From assembly GCA_033763935.1 (NCBI GenBank), contig JANRJO010000052.1, forward strand, positions 45,129-109,128: 64,000 bases of DNA. Direction: 5' to 3'. The translations under genes and the position numbers were made by a program. Origin of the DNA: DALYJJ01 sp033763935 (GTDB taxonomy: Bacteria; Acidobacteriota; Terriglobia; Bryobacterales; Bryobacteraceae). Below the pieces are notes generated by a model. It worked only from the letters and a program-made list of their open reading frames with translations, was not told where the DNA came from and did no database searches. Shown here piece after piece: positions 53,226-61,793 of the stretch; the stretch's first letter is position 1, and every line of letters begins with the position of its first letter.

Positions 53226-53996
53226 CTACTCCACCCGAATCCGCGCCCGCCCGATCAAGATCTCGTCCCCCGCCTGCACCGGTGTCCCCTTGCTGCTCCC
53301 CTTCGGCACCGTGATCAGCCGCCCCCCGCGCTCAATCGACGTCCCGTAATTACTCCGGTCGTCATACAGCCGGTACACCCCCGCCTCCGCATCGAAATCC
53401 AAATGCGCATGCAGCCGCGACACCGTCGAGTTCGGCGCCGCCGCCGAATCCTCGAACACCACATCGTTCCGCCGGATCAGCCGCTGCTCCCCATCCCGCA
53501 CTTCCCCCAGCCGCCCGATATTGATCCGCTCCTTCCGAAACTCGTACTCCGCCCGCTCCGCCGCGCCCTCCACCACTCGCACCCGCAACTCCGCCGTCCC
53601 CTTCCTCTCCGCCTCCACCGCCTCCCCGTACACAATCTCGAACGGCGTCTCCAGGTCTTCCGCTAACTCCACCCTCAACCGAAACCCCTCCGGCATCTGC
53701 GCCCCATCGTCTTCCAGTCGCGCCCGCGCGTCCCGCTGCAGCGCATCCCCCTGTTGAAACACCGCCGCGTATGCACGCCGCCGCTCCGGCGCCGGCACCT
53801 GGATCCGCACCGTCAACGCCGGATGCAGAAACACCCGCCGCCCCCGCGGCATCTGCTCCACTTGCGCAGCCAACTCGTCCAGCACCGCGCGATGAACCTC
53901 AATCATCGCCCGCTGCTCACCCGCGCTTGCCGGCGACCGGAACAAACTCCGCAGCGTCTCGTCCAACCGCCTCTCAAACTCGTGCAATCGGCTCAT
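53226..53996 (-). CDS. FhaA-like FHA domain protein
   Basis: 256 residues from the ATG at 53994-53996, which overlaps the stop of the SEDS-PBP gene (ATGA). N-terminal domain like actinobacterial FhaA (DUF3662): SRLHEFERRLDETLRSLFR and MIEVHRAVLDELAAQ, then HPALTVRIQVPAPERRRAYA. C-terminal FHA domain with INIGRLGEV, SRLHAHLDF and DDRSNYGTSIERG, the phosphothreonine-binding set. It is the last gene of the operon. In mycobacteria FhaA links PknB phosphorylation to peptidoglycan precursor supply; the same role is inferred here. Confidence 0.9.
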   Translation of the reverse strand: MSRLHEFERRLDETLRSLFRSPASAGEQRAMIEVHRAVLDELAAQVEQMPRGRRVFLHPALTVRIQVPAPERRRAYAAVFQQGDALQRDARARLEDDGAQMPEGFRLRVELAEDLETPFEIVYGEAVEAERKGTAELRVRVVEGAAERAEYEFRKERINIGRLGEVRDGEQRLIRRNDVVFEDSAAAPNSTVSRLHAHLDFDAEAGVYRLYDDRSNYGTSIERGGRLITVPKGSSKGTPVQAGDEILIGRARIRVE

Positions 53997-56900
53997 TCTT
54001 GTCTCGCAAACAAACCCAGCTCCGCCGCCGCCCGCATCATCTCCGCCGCCGCCGGCGCCGCTGCCGTGCCTCCATACTGCCCGTTCTCCACCAGCACCGC
54101 AAACGCCAGCTTCCGCGGCCCGTTCACCGGCGCGAACCCGATAAACCACGCGTGCGACGGCCCCCGCTCGATCTCCGCTGTCCCCGTCTTCCCCGCAATC
54201 GCCACCGCCGGCGTGTTCGCCGCCCGCCCGGTGCCCGACGTCACCACCGAACGCATGAACCCGCCAAGCGCCTCCGCCTGCGCCGCCTCCAAAACAACTT
54301 GCGGCTCCTGCGTGCGATTGTTGTTCTGGTCAACCACCCACCGCCCGTACGGCATCTTCCCCGCCGCCGCCACCGTCGCCGCCACGCGCGCCATCTGGAA
54401 CGGACTCGCCACCACCTGCCCCTGCCCGAACCCCGCCTGCGGCAGGCTCCGTTGCAGTTGCTGTACCGTCTCCGGCGTCGCCACACTGATGTTCAACTGC
54501 TTCGCGGTCTCGAGCAGCGCCGGCGCACCCACCTCGTACGTCGCCAGTTGCGCAAAGTACGCGTTGCAGGATACCGTGATCCCCTTCGCCATCGCCACCG
54601 TCCCGTGCGCCGCCGTGTCTTTCACATCGTCGCGAATCGGCCGCCCCCAGCCTTTCACATAGTTCCCGATCCGCCCGTCCGGCAGCCGCACACACTGGTG
54701 CGTCACGTTCGCCAGCTTCGGATCGCGCCGCAGCGCCGCCATCGCCGTCACAATCTTGAACGACGAACCCGGCGGATACAGCCCGTACCGCGCCCGGTCG
54801 AGCAGCGTGTCGTCCTCGTCGTTCGCCGTCAACACCGGCGGCATCTGCGCCGGCAGCGGATAGCTCACTGACGCCAGCAGGTCTCCCGTCTCGGCGTCCA
54901 GAATCACCGCCGCCCCCTTCTCCCGCTTCAGCTTCTGCAACTGCGCCGCCAGGATATCCGTCGCCCGCTTCTGCAGCCGCGCGTCGATCGACAGCTTCAA
55001 GGACCGGTCCCGCTCCCGCACCCGCCGTACCGCTTCGTGATTCGGCTCGTACCGGTGCCGCAGCAGCGGCACCAACTCCCGATAGTCGTACCGCACCGTG
55101 TACACCGGCTTCCCGCTCTGCGGATCTTTCAACTCCACCACCAACGCCCGGTCGTCGTAGCCCTGCAGCGTTACCGCATAGTCGCGCTCCGCCAGCGAAC
55201 TGTTCCGAGCACCCCAATTCGCCCGCGTCCGCAGGTCCCCCAACAGATGCACGGTCGACGCGCCCAGCGGATAGAATCGGTCGTCGCGAGGCGCCATCGC
55301 CGGCAGCGATATTCCCATTCGCGCATATTGTTCCCGGTTCTTCTCGATCTCCGCCCAGTCCCGCGACGCCAGCGGCACGCCGTTCCGGTCGAAGATCGTA
55401 CCCCGCGGAATGCTCCGCGCAATCGCCATCAGCCGCGGATTGTACGCGTACCGCTTGTACCCGTCGGCCTGTACCGTGAACACCCCCGCGCCCAGCGTCG
55501 CGTCCGCCCGCACCACCTGCACCCACGCCGCCTTCGCCAGGATCACCGCGCCCGCCACGCCCACCGCCATCGCAATCCCACGCGTCGCCGGCCAGAACGG
55601 CTTCGCGACCGACTCCCGCTCGCTCCCGCGCTCATGCGACAGCGCCAGCAGCACGCCCAGAATCGCGAAGTTCACAATCAACGCGGTCCGCCCGTAGCTC
55701 AGGAACGGCGCCACCACGCCCGAGAGCGGCAGCACCCCCAGCACGCCCCCCGCAATCAGCAGAATCTGAAATCCCACGCTCAGCGTCAGCCCCAGCGCCA
55801 GGAAAAAGTTGTAATCCGATCTCGCCCGCAGCGCCGTGCGAAACCCGAACGCCAGCAGCAGCGCGTACAGCGCCGCAATGCCCAGCAGGCCGAGAAATCC
55901 CGTCTCCTCGCTCGCCGCCGACAGAATCAGGTCCGTGTGCGCCGTCGGCATGTACTGCGGATCGCCTAGCCCCAACCCGGTGCCAAAGATCCCGCCCGTG
56001 GAGAACGCCCACAGCGAGTGCACCACCTGGTCCCCGCCTCGAATCGCGTTGTCCCAAGGGTTCAGCCACATCGCCACGCGGTTCGACACCGTCCGCGGAT
56101 ACCCGAGCATATAACCCGCCAGGAATCCTCCCAGCATGAGCGCCAGCCCCGCCGACGCCAGCAGGTAGCGGTCCCGCGCCACCGCATACATCGCCAGGAA
56201 CAGGCACGCGATGATCAGCGCCGGCCCCAGGTCTTTCTGCAGGAAGAAGAATGCCAGCGACAACCCCACCGCCAGCACCAGCGGCACAACGTACTCCAGC
56301 CGCGGCACCTCCACCCAGCGGCTCAACTTCTTGAGCTCCGGCCGTTCCTCCCGCAGCGTCCGCAGAAACTCCCAGTGCGATGCGAAATACCCCGCCAGGA
56401 AAAACACCACCAGCACGCGAATCACTTCGGCCGGCTGAAACCCCAGCAGGTTCACCTTCGCATCGCTCGTTCCCGGACCCGAACCGAACGCGATCAACGC
56501 CACCGACAGCAGGAAACTCAGGATCAGCGGCACATACGCCAGCCGCCCCGTCACCCTCCGATAGTCCACCGCGCTTGCCGCGCCCAGCACCACGCACCCC
56601 AGCGCCACCCCCTGCGCGAACGGAAAGAACGAGAGCGTGTCCCGCAGCGGATCGCGCAGCGAGACCATCAACGCCAGCCCCAGCCCGCTCAGCAGGTGAA
56701 GCGCCGGCAGAACGAACTCCGACCCGCGGAACCGCCGCACCCGCCAAAACACGTGCAGCAGGTAGAACGGCGCCGCAAACAGCAGCCCCGCGAAGACCAG
56801 CCTCCACCGGTACGCCGACTCGTCCCGCACCACCAGCGAAGGCTTCACCTGCGCAATCTGCTGCGGCGTGAACAGCGAAATCGTCTCCGCCCCCTGCTTC

Positions 56901-57310
56901 GACGCCGCCGCCGCCCGCTCGCGCAGCGTGTCGAACCCTCGCGGCCGCATGACATCCTTCACCGGTACGCGAATCCGACCCAGCGCGCCGACATTCTCCA
57001 GCCCGCCCTCTTCCCGCAACAGCGCCAGCAGCCGCCGCGACGCATACTCCCGCTCCTGCGCCCCCGCAAACACATCCAGGTACGGCAGTAGTTGCTCTCG
57101 CCGGTCCACCTTTCCCAAGTCCAACGGCGTCCGCTCCGGCGCCGGCATCGTCGCCACTCGCGCCTGGTACGTCAGCACCAGCGCGAACACCGCCACCACA
57201 CTCGCCGCCGCCAGCAGCGCCAGTTCCAGATTCCGCGGCGAAGGGGGAACCAGCGATACCGGCGCTCCCCGCCGCGCCCGGTCCGCTGCCGTACTCCGCG
57301 TCACCGCCAT
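53993..57310 (-). CDS. fused RodA/FtsW (SEDS) glycosyltransferase and class B penicillin-binding protein
   Basis: 1105 residues in one unbroken frame. The first membrane helix (about 30-46) is followed by an unusual extracytoplasmic loop of about 120 residues, then SEDS helices (about 165-560) with FFFLQKDLGPALIIACLFLA, TGLGLGDPQYMPTAHTDLIL and LPLSGVVAPFLSYGRTALIV. After another membrane helix comes the transpeptidase: IPRGTIFDRNGVPLASRDW, SxxK as SSFK (about 848), SxN as SCN (about 914), KTGT (about 1041). Polymerase and crosslinker are thus joined. The start overlaps the kinase stop (TAATG). Mycobacterial homologues are the separate RodA and PbpA. Confidence 0.93.
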   Translation of the reverse strand: MAVTRSTAADRARRGAPVSLVPPSPRNLELALLAAASVVAVFALVLTYQARVATMPAPERTPLDLGKVDRREQLLPYLDVFAGAQEREYASRRLLALLREEGGLENVGALGRIRVPVKDVMRPRGFDTLRERAAAASKQGAETISLFTPQQIAQVKPSLVVRDESAYRWRLVFAGLLFAAPFYLLHVFWRVRRFRGSEFVLPALHLLSGLGLALMVSLRDPLRDTLSFFPFAQGVALGCVVLGAASAVDYRRVTGRLAYVPLILSFLLSVALIAFGSGPGTSDAKVNLLGFQPAEVIRVLVVFFLAGYFASHWEFLRTLREERPELKKLSRWVEVPRLEYVVPLVLAVGLSLAFFFLQKDLGPALIIACLFLAMYAVARDRYLLASAGLALMLGGFLAGYMLGYPRTVSNRVAMWLNPWDNAIRGGDQVVHSLWAFSTGGIFGTGLGLGDPQYMPTAHTDLILSAASEETGFLGLLGIAALYALLLAFGFRTALRARSDYNFFLALGLTLSVGFQILLIAGGVLGVLPLSGVVAPFLSYGRTALIVNFAILGVLLALSHERGSERESVAKPFWPATRGIAMAVGVAGAVILAKAAWVQVVRADATLGAGVFTVQADGYKRYAYNPRLMAIARSIPRGTIFDRNGVPLASRDWAEIEKNREQYARMGISLPAMAPRDDRFYPLGASTVHLLGDLRTRANWGARNSSLAERDYAVTLQGYDDRALVVELKDPQSGKPVYTVRYDYRELVPLLRHRYEPNHEAVRRVRERDRSLKLSIDARLQKRATDILAAQLQKLKREKGAAVILDAETGDLLASVSYPLPAQMPPVLTANDEDDTLLDRARYGLYPPGSSFKIVTAMAALRRDPKLANVTHQCVRLPDGRIGNYVKGWGRPIRDDVKDTAAHGTVAMAKGITVSCNAYFAQLATYEVGAPALLETAKQLNISVATPETVQQLQRSLPQAGFGQGQVVASPFQMARVAATVAAAGKMPYGRWVVDQNNNRTQEPQVVLEAAQAEALGGFMRSVVTSGTGRAANTPAVAIAGKTGTAEIERGPSHAWFIGFAPVNGPRKLAFAVLVENGQYGGTAAAPAAAEMMRAAAELGLFARQE

Positions 57311-59208
57311 TACTCGTCCTCCCGCGCTTCCTTCAACCGGTCCCGCCGCAACTCGATCGCATCCAGCTTGTCCGCCACTGTCCGTAACTCGCTCGCCGCG
57401 TCCCCGAACGGCACAATCTCGTTGTACAAATCCCGCGCCCGCTCGTAGTCGTCCCGCGCCAGCGTCAAGTACCGCTCCTCTTCCTCGATTCGCACGGACC
57501 GCTGCGCCTCCTTCATCATCCGGTCTCCCCGGTCGCGATACCCATCCGCCAGCTGCGCGGACTCCCGCTTCCCCGCCTTGAACCCCCTCCGCTCCGCCTG
57601 CTTGATCGCCTCTTTCGCCCGGTCCACATCCGGCATCGAATAGACGTACAGCCGCGCCAACCCCAGGTACGGATCAGGTGACCGCGACATTAGCCGCGCC
57701 GCCTCCTCAAACTGGTCCCGCGCCGCCGCCAGCGTGTTCGCCTCCCGCCGCGCGCTTCCGCGAATCCTCATCAGATGGCCATCGATCAGCCGCAACCGCC
57801 CGCGTATGTTATCGTCGCCCGGCATCAGCTCCAGCGCCCGGCTCGCTGCCAGCCGCGCCGACTGCCACTCCGCCTGCGTCACCGTCGGCGTGTCCGATCC
57901 CCGATACTCCAAAATCACCCGGTCCGCCGACGCCAGCAGCCGGTCCCGCAGCGCCCCCTGCGCCGGCCACAGCGTCATCCCCATCCACGCCTTCCCCGCC
58001 AGCGTCCGATACCGCTGCCAGACGTCGTCGTTCAGTTGTACTCGCTCCGCTTCCAGGTCCTGCGCCAGTTGCCGCGACTCGTTCCACAGCCCGTACTCCC
58101 GCGTCACCGCGTACACCCCGAACAGCAGCAGCGCCAGCATCGCCGCCGCGAAAATACGCCCGATCCGCAGCCGCACCCGCCGCCCCGGCTTCTTCACCGG
58201 CGCAGCCAACCCAACCGCCCCGCCCGACGTCCTGCGCGTGGCTTGATCGTCCGACTCGGGCGCCTCCATCGTCGCCACCGTTCGCCGCGTCTCTTCGAAC
58301 TCTTCTGCCACCCCCGACGTGCGCGGCGTCCGCCGCGTCGCCTCGTCCTCCCGCACCGGACCCGCCGGCGGAAGATGCCCTTGCCGGAACGCGTCCAGAT
58401 GCTCTGCGAACTCCTCCGCCGTCTGGAACCGGTCCTGCACGTCCGGCGCAAGCGCGCGCGTCAAAATCGCTCGCAGCGCCTCCGGACAGTTCTCCGGCAT
58501 CGGGCGCACTGCCGAATATCCGCGCACCGCGCGATCCAGTTGCGCCCCCGTCTCCCCGTCGAAGTACGGATGCCCCGCCACCAGTTCGTACAGCACCACG
58601 CCCACTGACCACAGGTCCGAACTGACGTTCACCTCGCCCGTCCGCAGCCGCTCCGGCGACGAGTACAACACGCTCCCGAACTGGTTCTGAGTAAAGCGCC
58701 GGGTCAGCGACAACGCCTTCGCAATCCCGAAATCCAGCAGCTTCACCTGCCCCACCGTCGTGATCCGGATGTTCCGCGGCTTGATGTCCCCGTGTACCAG
58801 CCCGTGATAATCGCGCCCCTCAATCGAAGTCCGGTACCCGTGAGCCAGCGCCAGCACCTCCAGTACATCCTGCGCGATCCGCGCCGCAAACAGCGGCCCG
58901 ATCCGCCCTACCTCCGACAGGTCCTGCCCCTCCACGTACTCCATCACGATGTAGAACGCGTCTTCGTGGTCCCCCAGCTCGTGGACCGCGGCCACCCGGT
59001 AATCCACTGACCCCAGTTGCTTCTGTAGGATTGCCCCGTGCCGCTCCGCGGCCAGGATCTCCACGCTGTCCGCGTCCGTGCCGTGGTCCACCAGCTTCAG
59101 CGCCACCCGAAAGCCCTGCGCCGTATCCACCGCCTCAAACACCCGGCCCATGCCCCCGCCCGCCAGCTTGCGTACAATCGTGAACCGCCCGAACGTCTTC
59201 GACGTCAT
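57310..59208 (-). CDS. PknB-like Ser/Thr kinase with TPR-like extracytoplasmic region
   Basis: 632 residues. Kinase domain 1-270: LAGGGMGRVFEAVD, VALKLVDHG, catalytic loop HGDIKPRNIRI (HGD in place of HRD, Asp retained), LLDFGIAKA, YSSPERLRTG. A Thr/Arg-rich juxtamembrane segment with repeated TRRT motifs (likely phosphosites) precedes a membrane helix near 360 (IFAAAMLALLLFGVYAV). The outer part is helical with TPR-like repeats (ARDQFEEAARLMSRSPDPYL) and coiled-coil ends, not PASTA. The ATG overlaps the phosphatase stop (ATGA). Confidence 0.92.
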   Translation of the reverse strand: MTSKTFGRFTIVRKLAGGGMGRVFEAVDTAQGFRVALKLVDHGTDADSVEILAAERHGAILQKQLGSVDYRVAAVHELGDHEDAFYIVMEYVEGQDLSEVGRIGPLFAARIAQDVLEVLALAHGYRTSIEGRDYHGLVHGDIKPRNIRITTVGQVKLLDFGIAKALSLTRRFTQNQFGSVLYSSPERLRTGEVNVSSDLWSVGVVLYELVAGHPYFDGETGAQLDRAVRGYSAVRPMPENCPEALRAILTRALAPDVQDRFQTAEEFAEHLDAFRQGHLPPAGPVREDEATRRTPRTSGVAEEFEETRRTVATMEAPESDDQATRRTSGGAVGLAAPVKKPGRRVRLRIGRIFAAAMLALLLFGVYAVTREYGLWNESRQLAQDLEAERVQLNDDVWQRYRTLAGKAWMGMTLWPAQGALRDRLLASADRVILEYRGSDTPTVTQAEWQSARLAASRALELMPGDDNIRGRLRLIDGHLMRIRGSARREANTLAAARDQFEEAARLMSRSPDPYLGLARLYVYSMPDVDRAKEAIKQAERRGFKAGKRESAQLADGYRDRGDRMMKEAQRSVRIEEEERYLTLARDDYERARDLYNEIVPFGDAASELRTVADKLDAIELRRDRLKEAREDE

Positions 59209-60764
59209 GGCACCGTTACCTTGATCGCCGGCGGCGCGCCCCGCGGCGAAGCCGGAATCAGGTTCGCCGCCGGTAGCGTCGATCCGTCATAGGACGGAGG
59301 CACCCACACCTGTCCCCCGCCGTTGTTCGAAATCACGTTGTCTTCGAGCACCGGCGCCCCCGTCCCCCGTATGTGCACTCCCGGCGCAACCACCTTCCGC
59401 CCGTTCCGCGAGATGACGTTGTTCACAATCTGCGTCTTCGCCGCCCCCTGCACCACAATCCCCGGCCCGCCGTTGTCCACAATCCGGCATCCGCGCACCA
59501 CCCCGCTCGACACTCCCCCAATCGACATCCCCGCCCCCGCCGCGCCCGAGATCTCCACATCACCTAACACCACGTCCGAATCTTCGATCACGACACCCGA
59601 CTGCCCACCCCGTATCCGGAACCCCACCAGTTCGGCCTCTGTCACCCGCGCCGCCGTCACGCCCGCCGCCGCCACTGCCTCGATTGTCGCCCCTCGCCGC
59701 ACTTCGCTCCGCACCGCCACGCCCGGCCGCAGCACCACGCTCTCCCGATACACGCCCGGAGCCACTACAATCCGATCCCCCGGCCGGGCCACGCCCAACG
59801 CCTCCCCGATCGTCCGCAGCCGCTCGCCTTCCCCCACCCGCAGCGTCGCCGGAACGCTCACCGGACCAAACCCGAACTCGCGCCCCGCCGGCGTCAGCCG
59901 TACGTGCGGACGCAACACCCCGAACAGGATCAACCCCCCAATCAAACCCGCCAGCACCGCCAGCAGCGGAAACCTCCGCCCGCCTCCCGCGCTGCCTCCC
60001 ACCCGCACCGACCCCGCATACTCCGCCCCCTCCACCAACACCACCGAGACGTTGTCCTTCCCCCCCGCCTCGTTCGCCTCCTCCACCAGCGCCGCCGCCG
60101 CCGCCCGCGGCTCCTGCGCATGGCTCTCGACAATCGCCCGTATCTGCTCCGACGGCACCTGGTCGCTCAGCCCGTCTGAACACAAAAGCAGCGCCGACCG
60201 CGCCCCGAACGGCACACTCACAATCTCCACGAAGTTTGCATCGTCCGGCGCGTGTGGCGCCGATCCCAGGTCCCGGTACACCTCGTTCCGCCGCGGATGC
60301 TTCATCGCCGCCCGCTCATCCAGCGCTCCCGCATCCTCCTGCTCCCCCACCGGCGAATGATCGTGCGTCACCTTCCGAATCGATCCCGGTTCCAGCAGGT
60401 AACAGCGCGAATCGCCGACGTGCCCGATCACCGCCCGTCCACCCTCCAGCAGCGCCACCGTTAACACGCACGCCATTCCGCGCAGCTTCTCGTTCTCTTC
60501 CGCGCGCCGCAAGATCTCGTTGTTGGCAACCGTGATCGCTTCCCGCAGCCGCTCTTCCGGAGTGCCCGTCTTCCGCTCCAGCCGCGCCCGCACCAGCTCC
60601 ACCGCGATCTCCGCGGCTTTCTCCCCGGCCGCGTGCCCGCCCACCCCGTCCGCCACCAGGAAGATCCCGCGCTCCGCGTCCATGTAGACGCGGTCTTCGT
60701 TGTTCCGGCGCAGACGCCCGGTGTCGGAAAGCGCCGCGCTGCCGCCTTGCTGGGCTACCGGCAC
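59205..60764 (-). CDS. PP2C-type Ser/Thr phosphatase with C-terminal beta-helix domain
   Basis: 519 residues from GTG 60762-60764, chosen because GGAG lies 6 nt upstream. The longer frame runs back through the preceding 32-aa gene. Cytoplasmic PP2C: DTGRLRRNNEDRVYMD, FLVADGVGGHAAGE, IGHVGDSRCYLL, LLCSDGLSD, GGKDNVSVVLV. Then a membrane helix (LLAVLAGLIGGLILFGVL) and about 220 residues beginning TLRVGEGERLRTIGEALGVA and GDRIVVAPGVYRESVVLRPG, with right-handed beta-helix (NosD/DUF1565-like) rungs. Partner of the kinase; reverses its phosphorylations. PstP of actinobacteria lacks such an outer domain. Confidence 0.9.
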   Translation of the reverse strand: MPVAQQGGSAALSDTGRLRRNNEDRVYMDAERGIFLVADGVGGHAAGEKAAEIAVELVRARLERKTGTPEERLREAITVANNEILRRAEENEKLRGMACVLTVALLEGGRAVIGHVGDSRCYLLEPGSIRKVTHDHSPVGEQEDAGALDERAAMKHPRRNEVYRDLGSAPHAPDDANFVEIVSVPFGARSALLLCSDGLSDQVPSEQIRAIVESHAQEPRAAAAALVEEANEAGGKDNVSVVLVEGAEYAGSVRVGGSAGGGRRFPLLAVLAGLIGGLILFGVLRPHVRLTPAGREFGFGPVSVPATLRVGEGERLRTIGEALGVARPGDRIVVAPGVYRESVVLRPGVAVRSEVRRGATIEAVAAAGVTAARVTEAELVGFRIRGGQSGVVIEDSDVVLGDVEISGAAGAGMSIGGVSSGVVRGCRIVDNGGPGIVVQGAAKTQIVNNVISRNGRKVVAPGVHIRGTGAPVLEDNVISNNGGGQVWVPPSYDGSTLPAANLIPASPRGAPPAIKVTVP

Positions 60765-60768
60765 ACCG

Positions 60769-60867
60769 TTACTCCGAACGCCGCAGGGCGAACCATGCCA
60801 TATAGACGGCAAACAACAGCAGAAGGACGACAAACGGAATGCGCAGCCAATAGAGCGTCTCCGTCAT
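60769..60867 (-). CDS. 32-aa single-pass membrane peptide
   Basis: The ATG at 60865-60867 overlaps the FHA gene stop (ATGA), and the TAA sits 4 nt before the GTG of the phosphatase gene, overlapping its ribosome site. The product begins MTETLYWLR, is hydrophobic through about residues 10-26 (PFVVLLLLFAVYMAWF) and ends in the basic ALRRSE. The tight packing and codon coupling argue that it is translated. No homologue is known to me in the actinobacterial locus. It may anchor or regulate the kinase/phosphatase/SEDS complex; inference. Confidence 0.6.
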   Translation of the reverse strand: MTETLYWLRIPFVVLLLLFAVYMAWFALRRSE

Positions 60868-61718
60868 GCGCTCGCCTCGAATTCCAGAAAGTACACATCC
60901 GCGAGCCCAATGCGCGCCCTCGCCGGCAGCGGCGCTTCCACGTTCCGATCCACCGGTTCGGCCCCGCCGCCCGGCCGCTCCATGCTGCTCGGAATCCGTT
61001 CCCCGTTCACCGTCGTCCCGTACTGGCTCACGTCCTTCAGAAAGAAACGCCCCGACGCCTCGTCGTATCGCAGCCGGCAATGCTCCCGCGACACATCGCT
61101 CGGCCCCTCCACCCGCAAATCCACCCAGAACGATTTCCCGCCTCGCCCGATCACCGTCAGCGCCTTGGTCACAGGAAAGGTCTTCGCCCCCGTCCGGTCT
61201 TCATACCGGATATACGCAAGCGCGCCCGCTTCGTTCCCGGAACTCACCGGCTCCGCCCGAGCCGTCTCCCCCGCGCTCCCCCGCCGCGTGATAAACGTCG
61301 TCATCGCCCCCGACCCCAGCTCCGTCTCCTCCGCCGACCCCAATTCCGAATAAATCTCGATCTCCCCACGCCCCAGCCGGTCTTCCGAATCGGCGTGAAA
61401 CTCCACCGCAAAGTCCCCGCCCAAAACTTTGTACTGGATCGCCTGCCCCCCCAACCCCAGCTTCTTCGCAATCCCCGACGGTTTCGACGCCGAGTTCAGC
61501 GACTCCAGCCGCTCCCGCAGCGCCTGCTTCGCCTCCCGCGCCACAAACGACGCCACCGGCGCAATCTGGTCGTAGTCCCGCCGGCTCAAGTACACGTTGA
61601 ACACCGACGGCACCAACGTCGTGTACCGCACCTTGAACAAACTCGCTTCCGCATTCCGAAGAATCTCGGCAATAATATCGTCGCCGGTCAGCACCGGCTC
61701 AGCCGCAGGATCCGCCAT
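60864..61718 (-). CDS. second FHA domain protein (DUF3662-like N-terminus)
   Basis: 284 residues. N-terminal domain similar to FhaA's: IIAEILRNAEASLFKVRYTT, LVPSVFNVYLSRRDYDQIAP. A linker rich in Gly and Glu follows, then the FHA domain: LTVIGRGGKSFW, GPSDVSREHCRLRY, DVSQYGTTVNG. The linker contains ELGSAEETELGSGAMTTFIT, a possible kinase target as in FHA proteins that bind their own phosphothreonine. First gene of the phospho-signalling/cell-wall operon. Corresponds by order to FhaB. Confidence 0.88.
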   Translation of the reverse strand: MADPAAEPVLTGDDIIAEILRNAEASLFKVRYTTLVPSVFNVYLSRRDYDQIAPVASFVAREAKQALRERLESLNSASKPSGIAKKLGLGGQAIQYKVLGGDFAVEFHADSEDRLGRGEIEIYSELGSAEETELGSGAMTTFITRRGSAGETARAEPVSSGNEAGALAYIRYEDRTGAKTFPVTKALTVIGRGGKSFWVDLRVEGPSDVSREHCRLRYDEASGRFFLKDVSQYGTTVNGERIPSSMERPGGGAEPVDRNVEAPLPARARIGLADVYFLEFEASA

Positions 61719-61793
61719 GGTTCCCAGTGTAGCCGTGCCGCGCTACCCTAAAAGCAGCTCGTCTTCTCCATTCGTGTTCATCTGTGTTCATCC

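Noticed and set aside
60867..61080. Longer version (103 aa) of the 32-aa peptide gene
   Set aside because: The added 71 residues lie antiparallel in frame to nothing known and overlap the FHA domain coding region in another frame; only the last 32 residues have coupled start, membrane helix and basic tail.
53226..61718. A phage-defence system based on kinase, phosphatase and FHA genes
   Set aside because: Gene content (SEDS, PBP, FhaA-like proteins) fits cell-wall control; no nuclease, toxin or sensor typical of defence islands is present.
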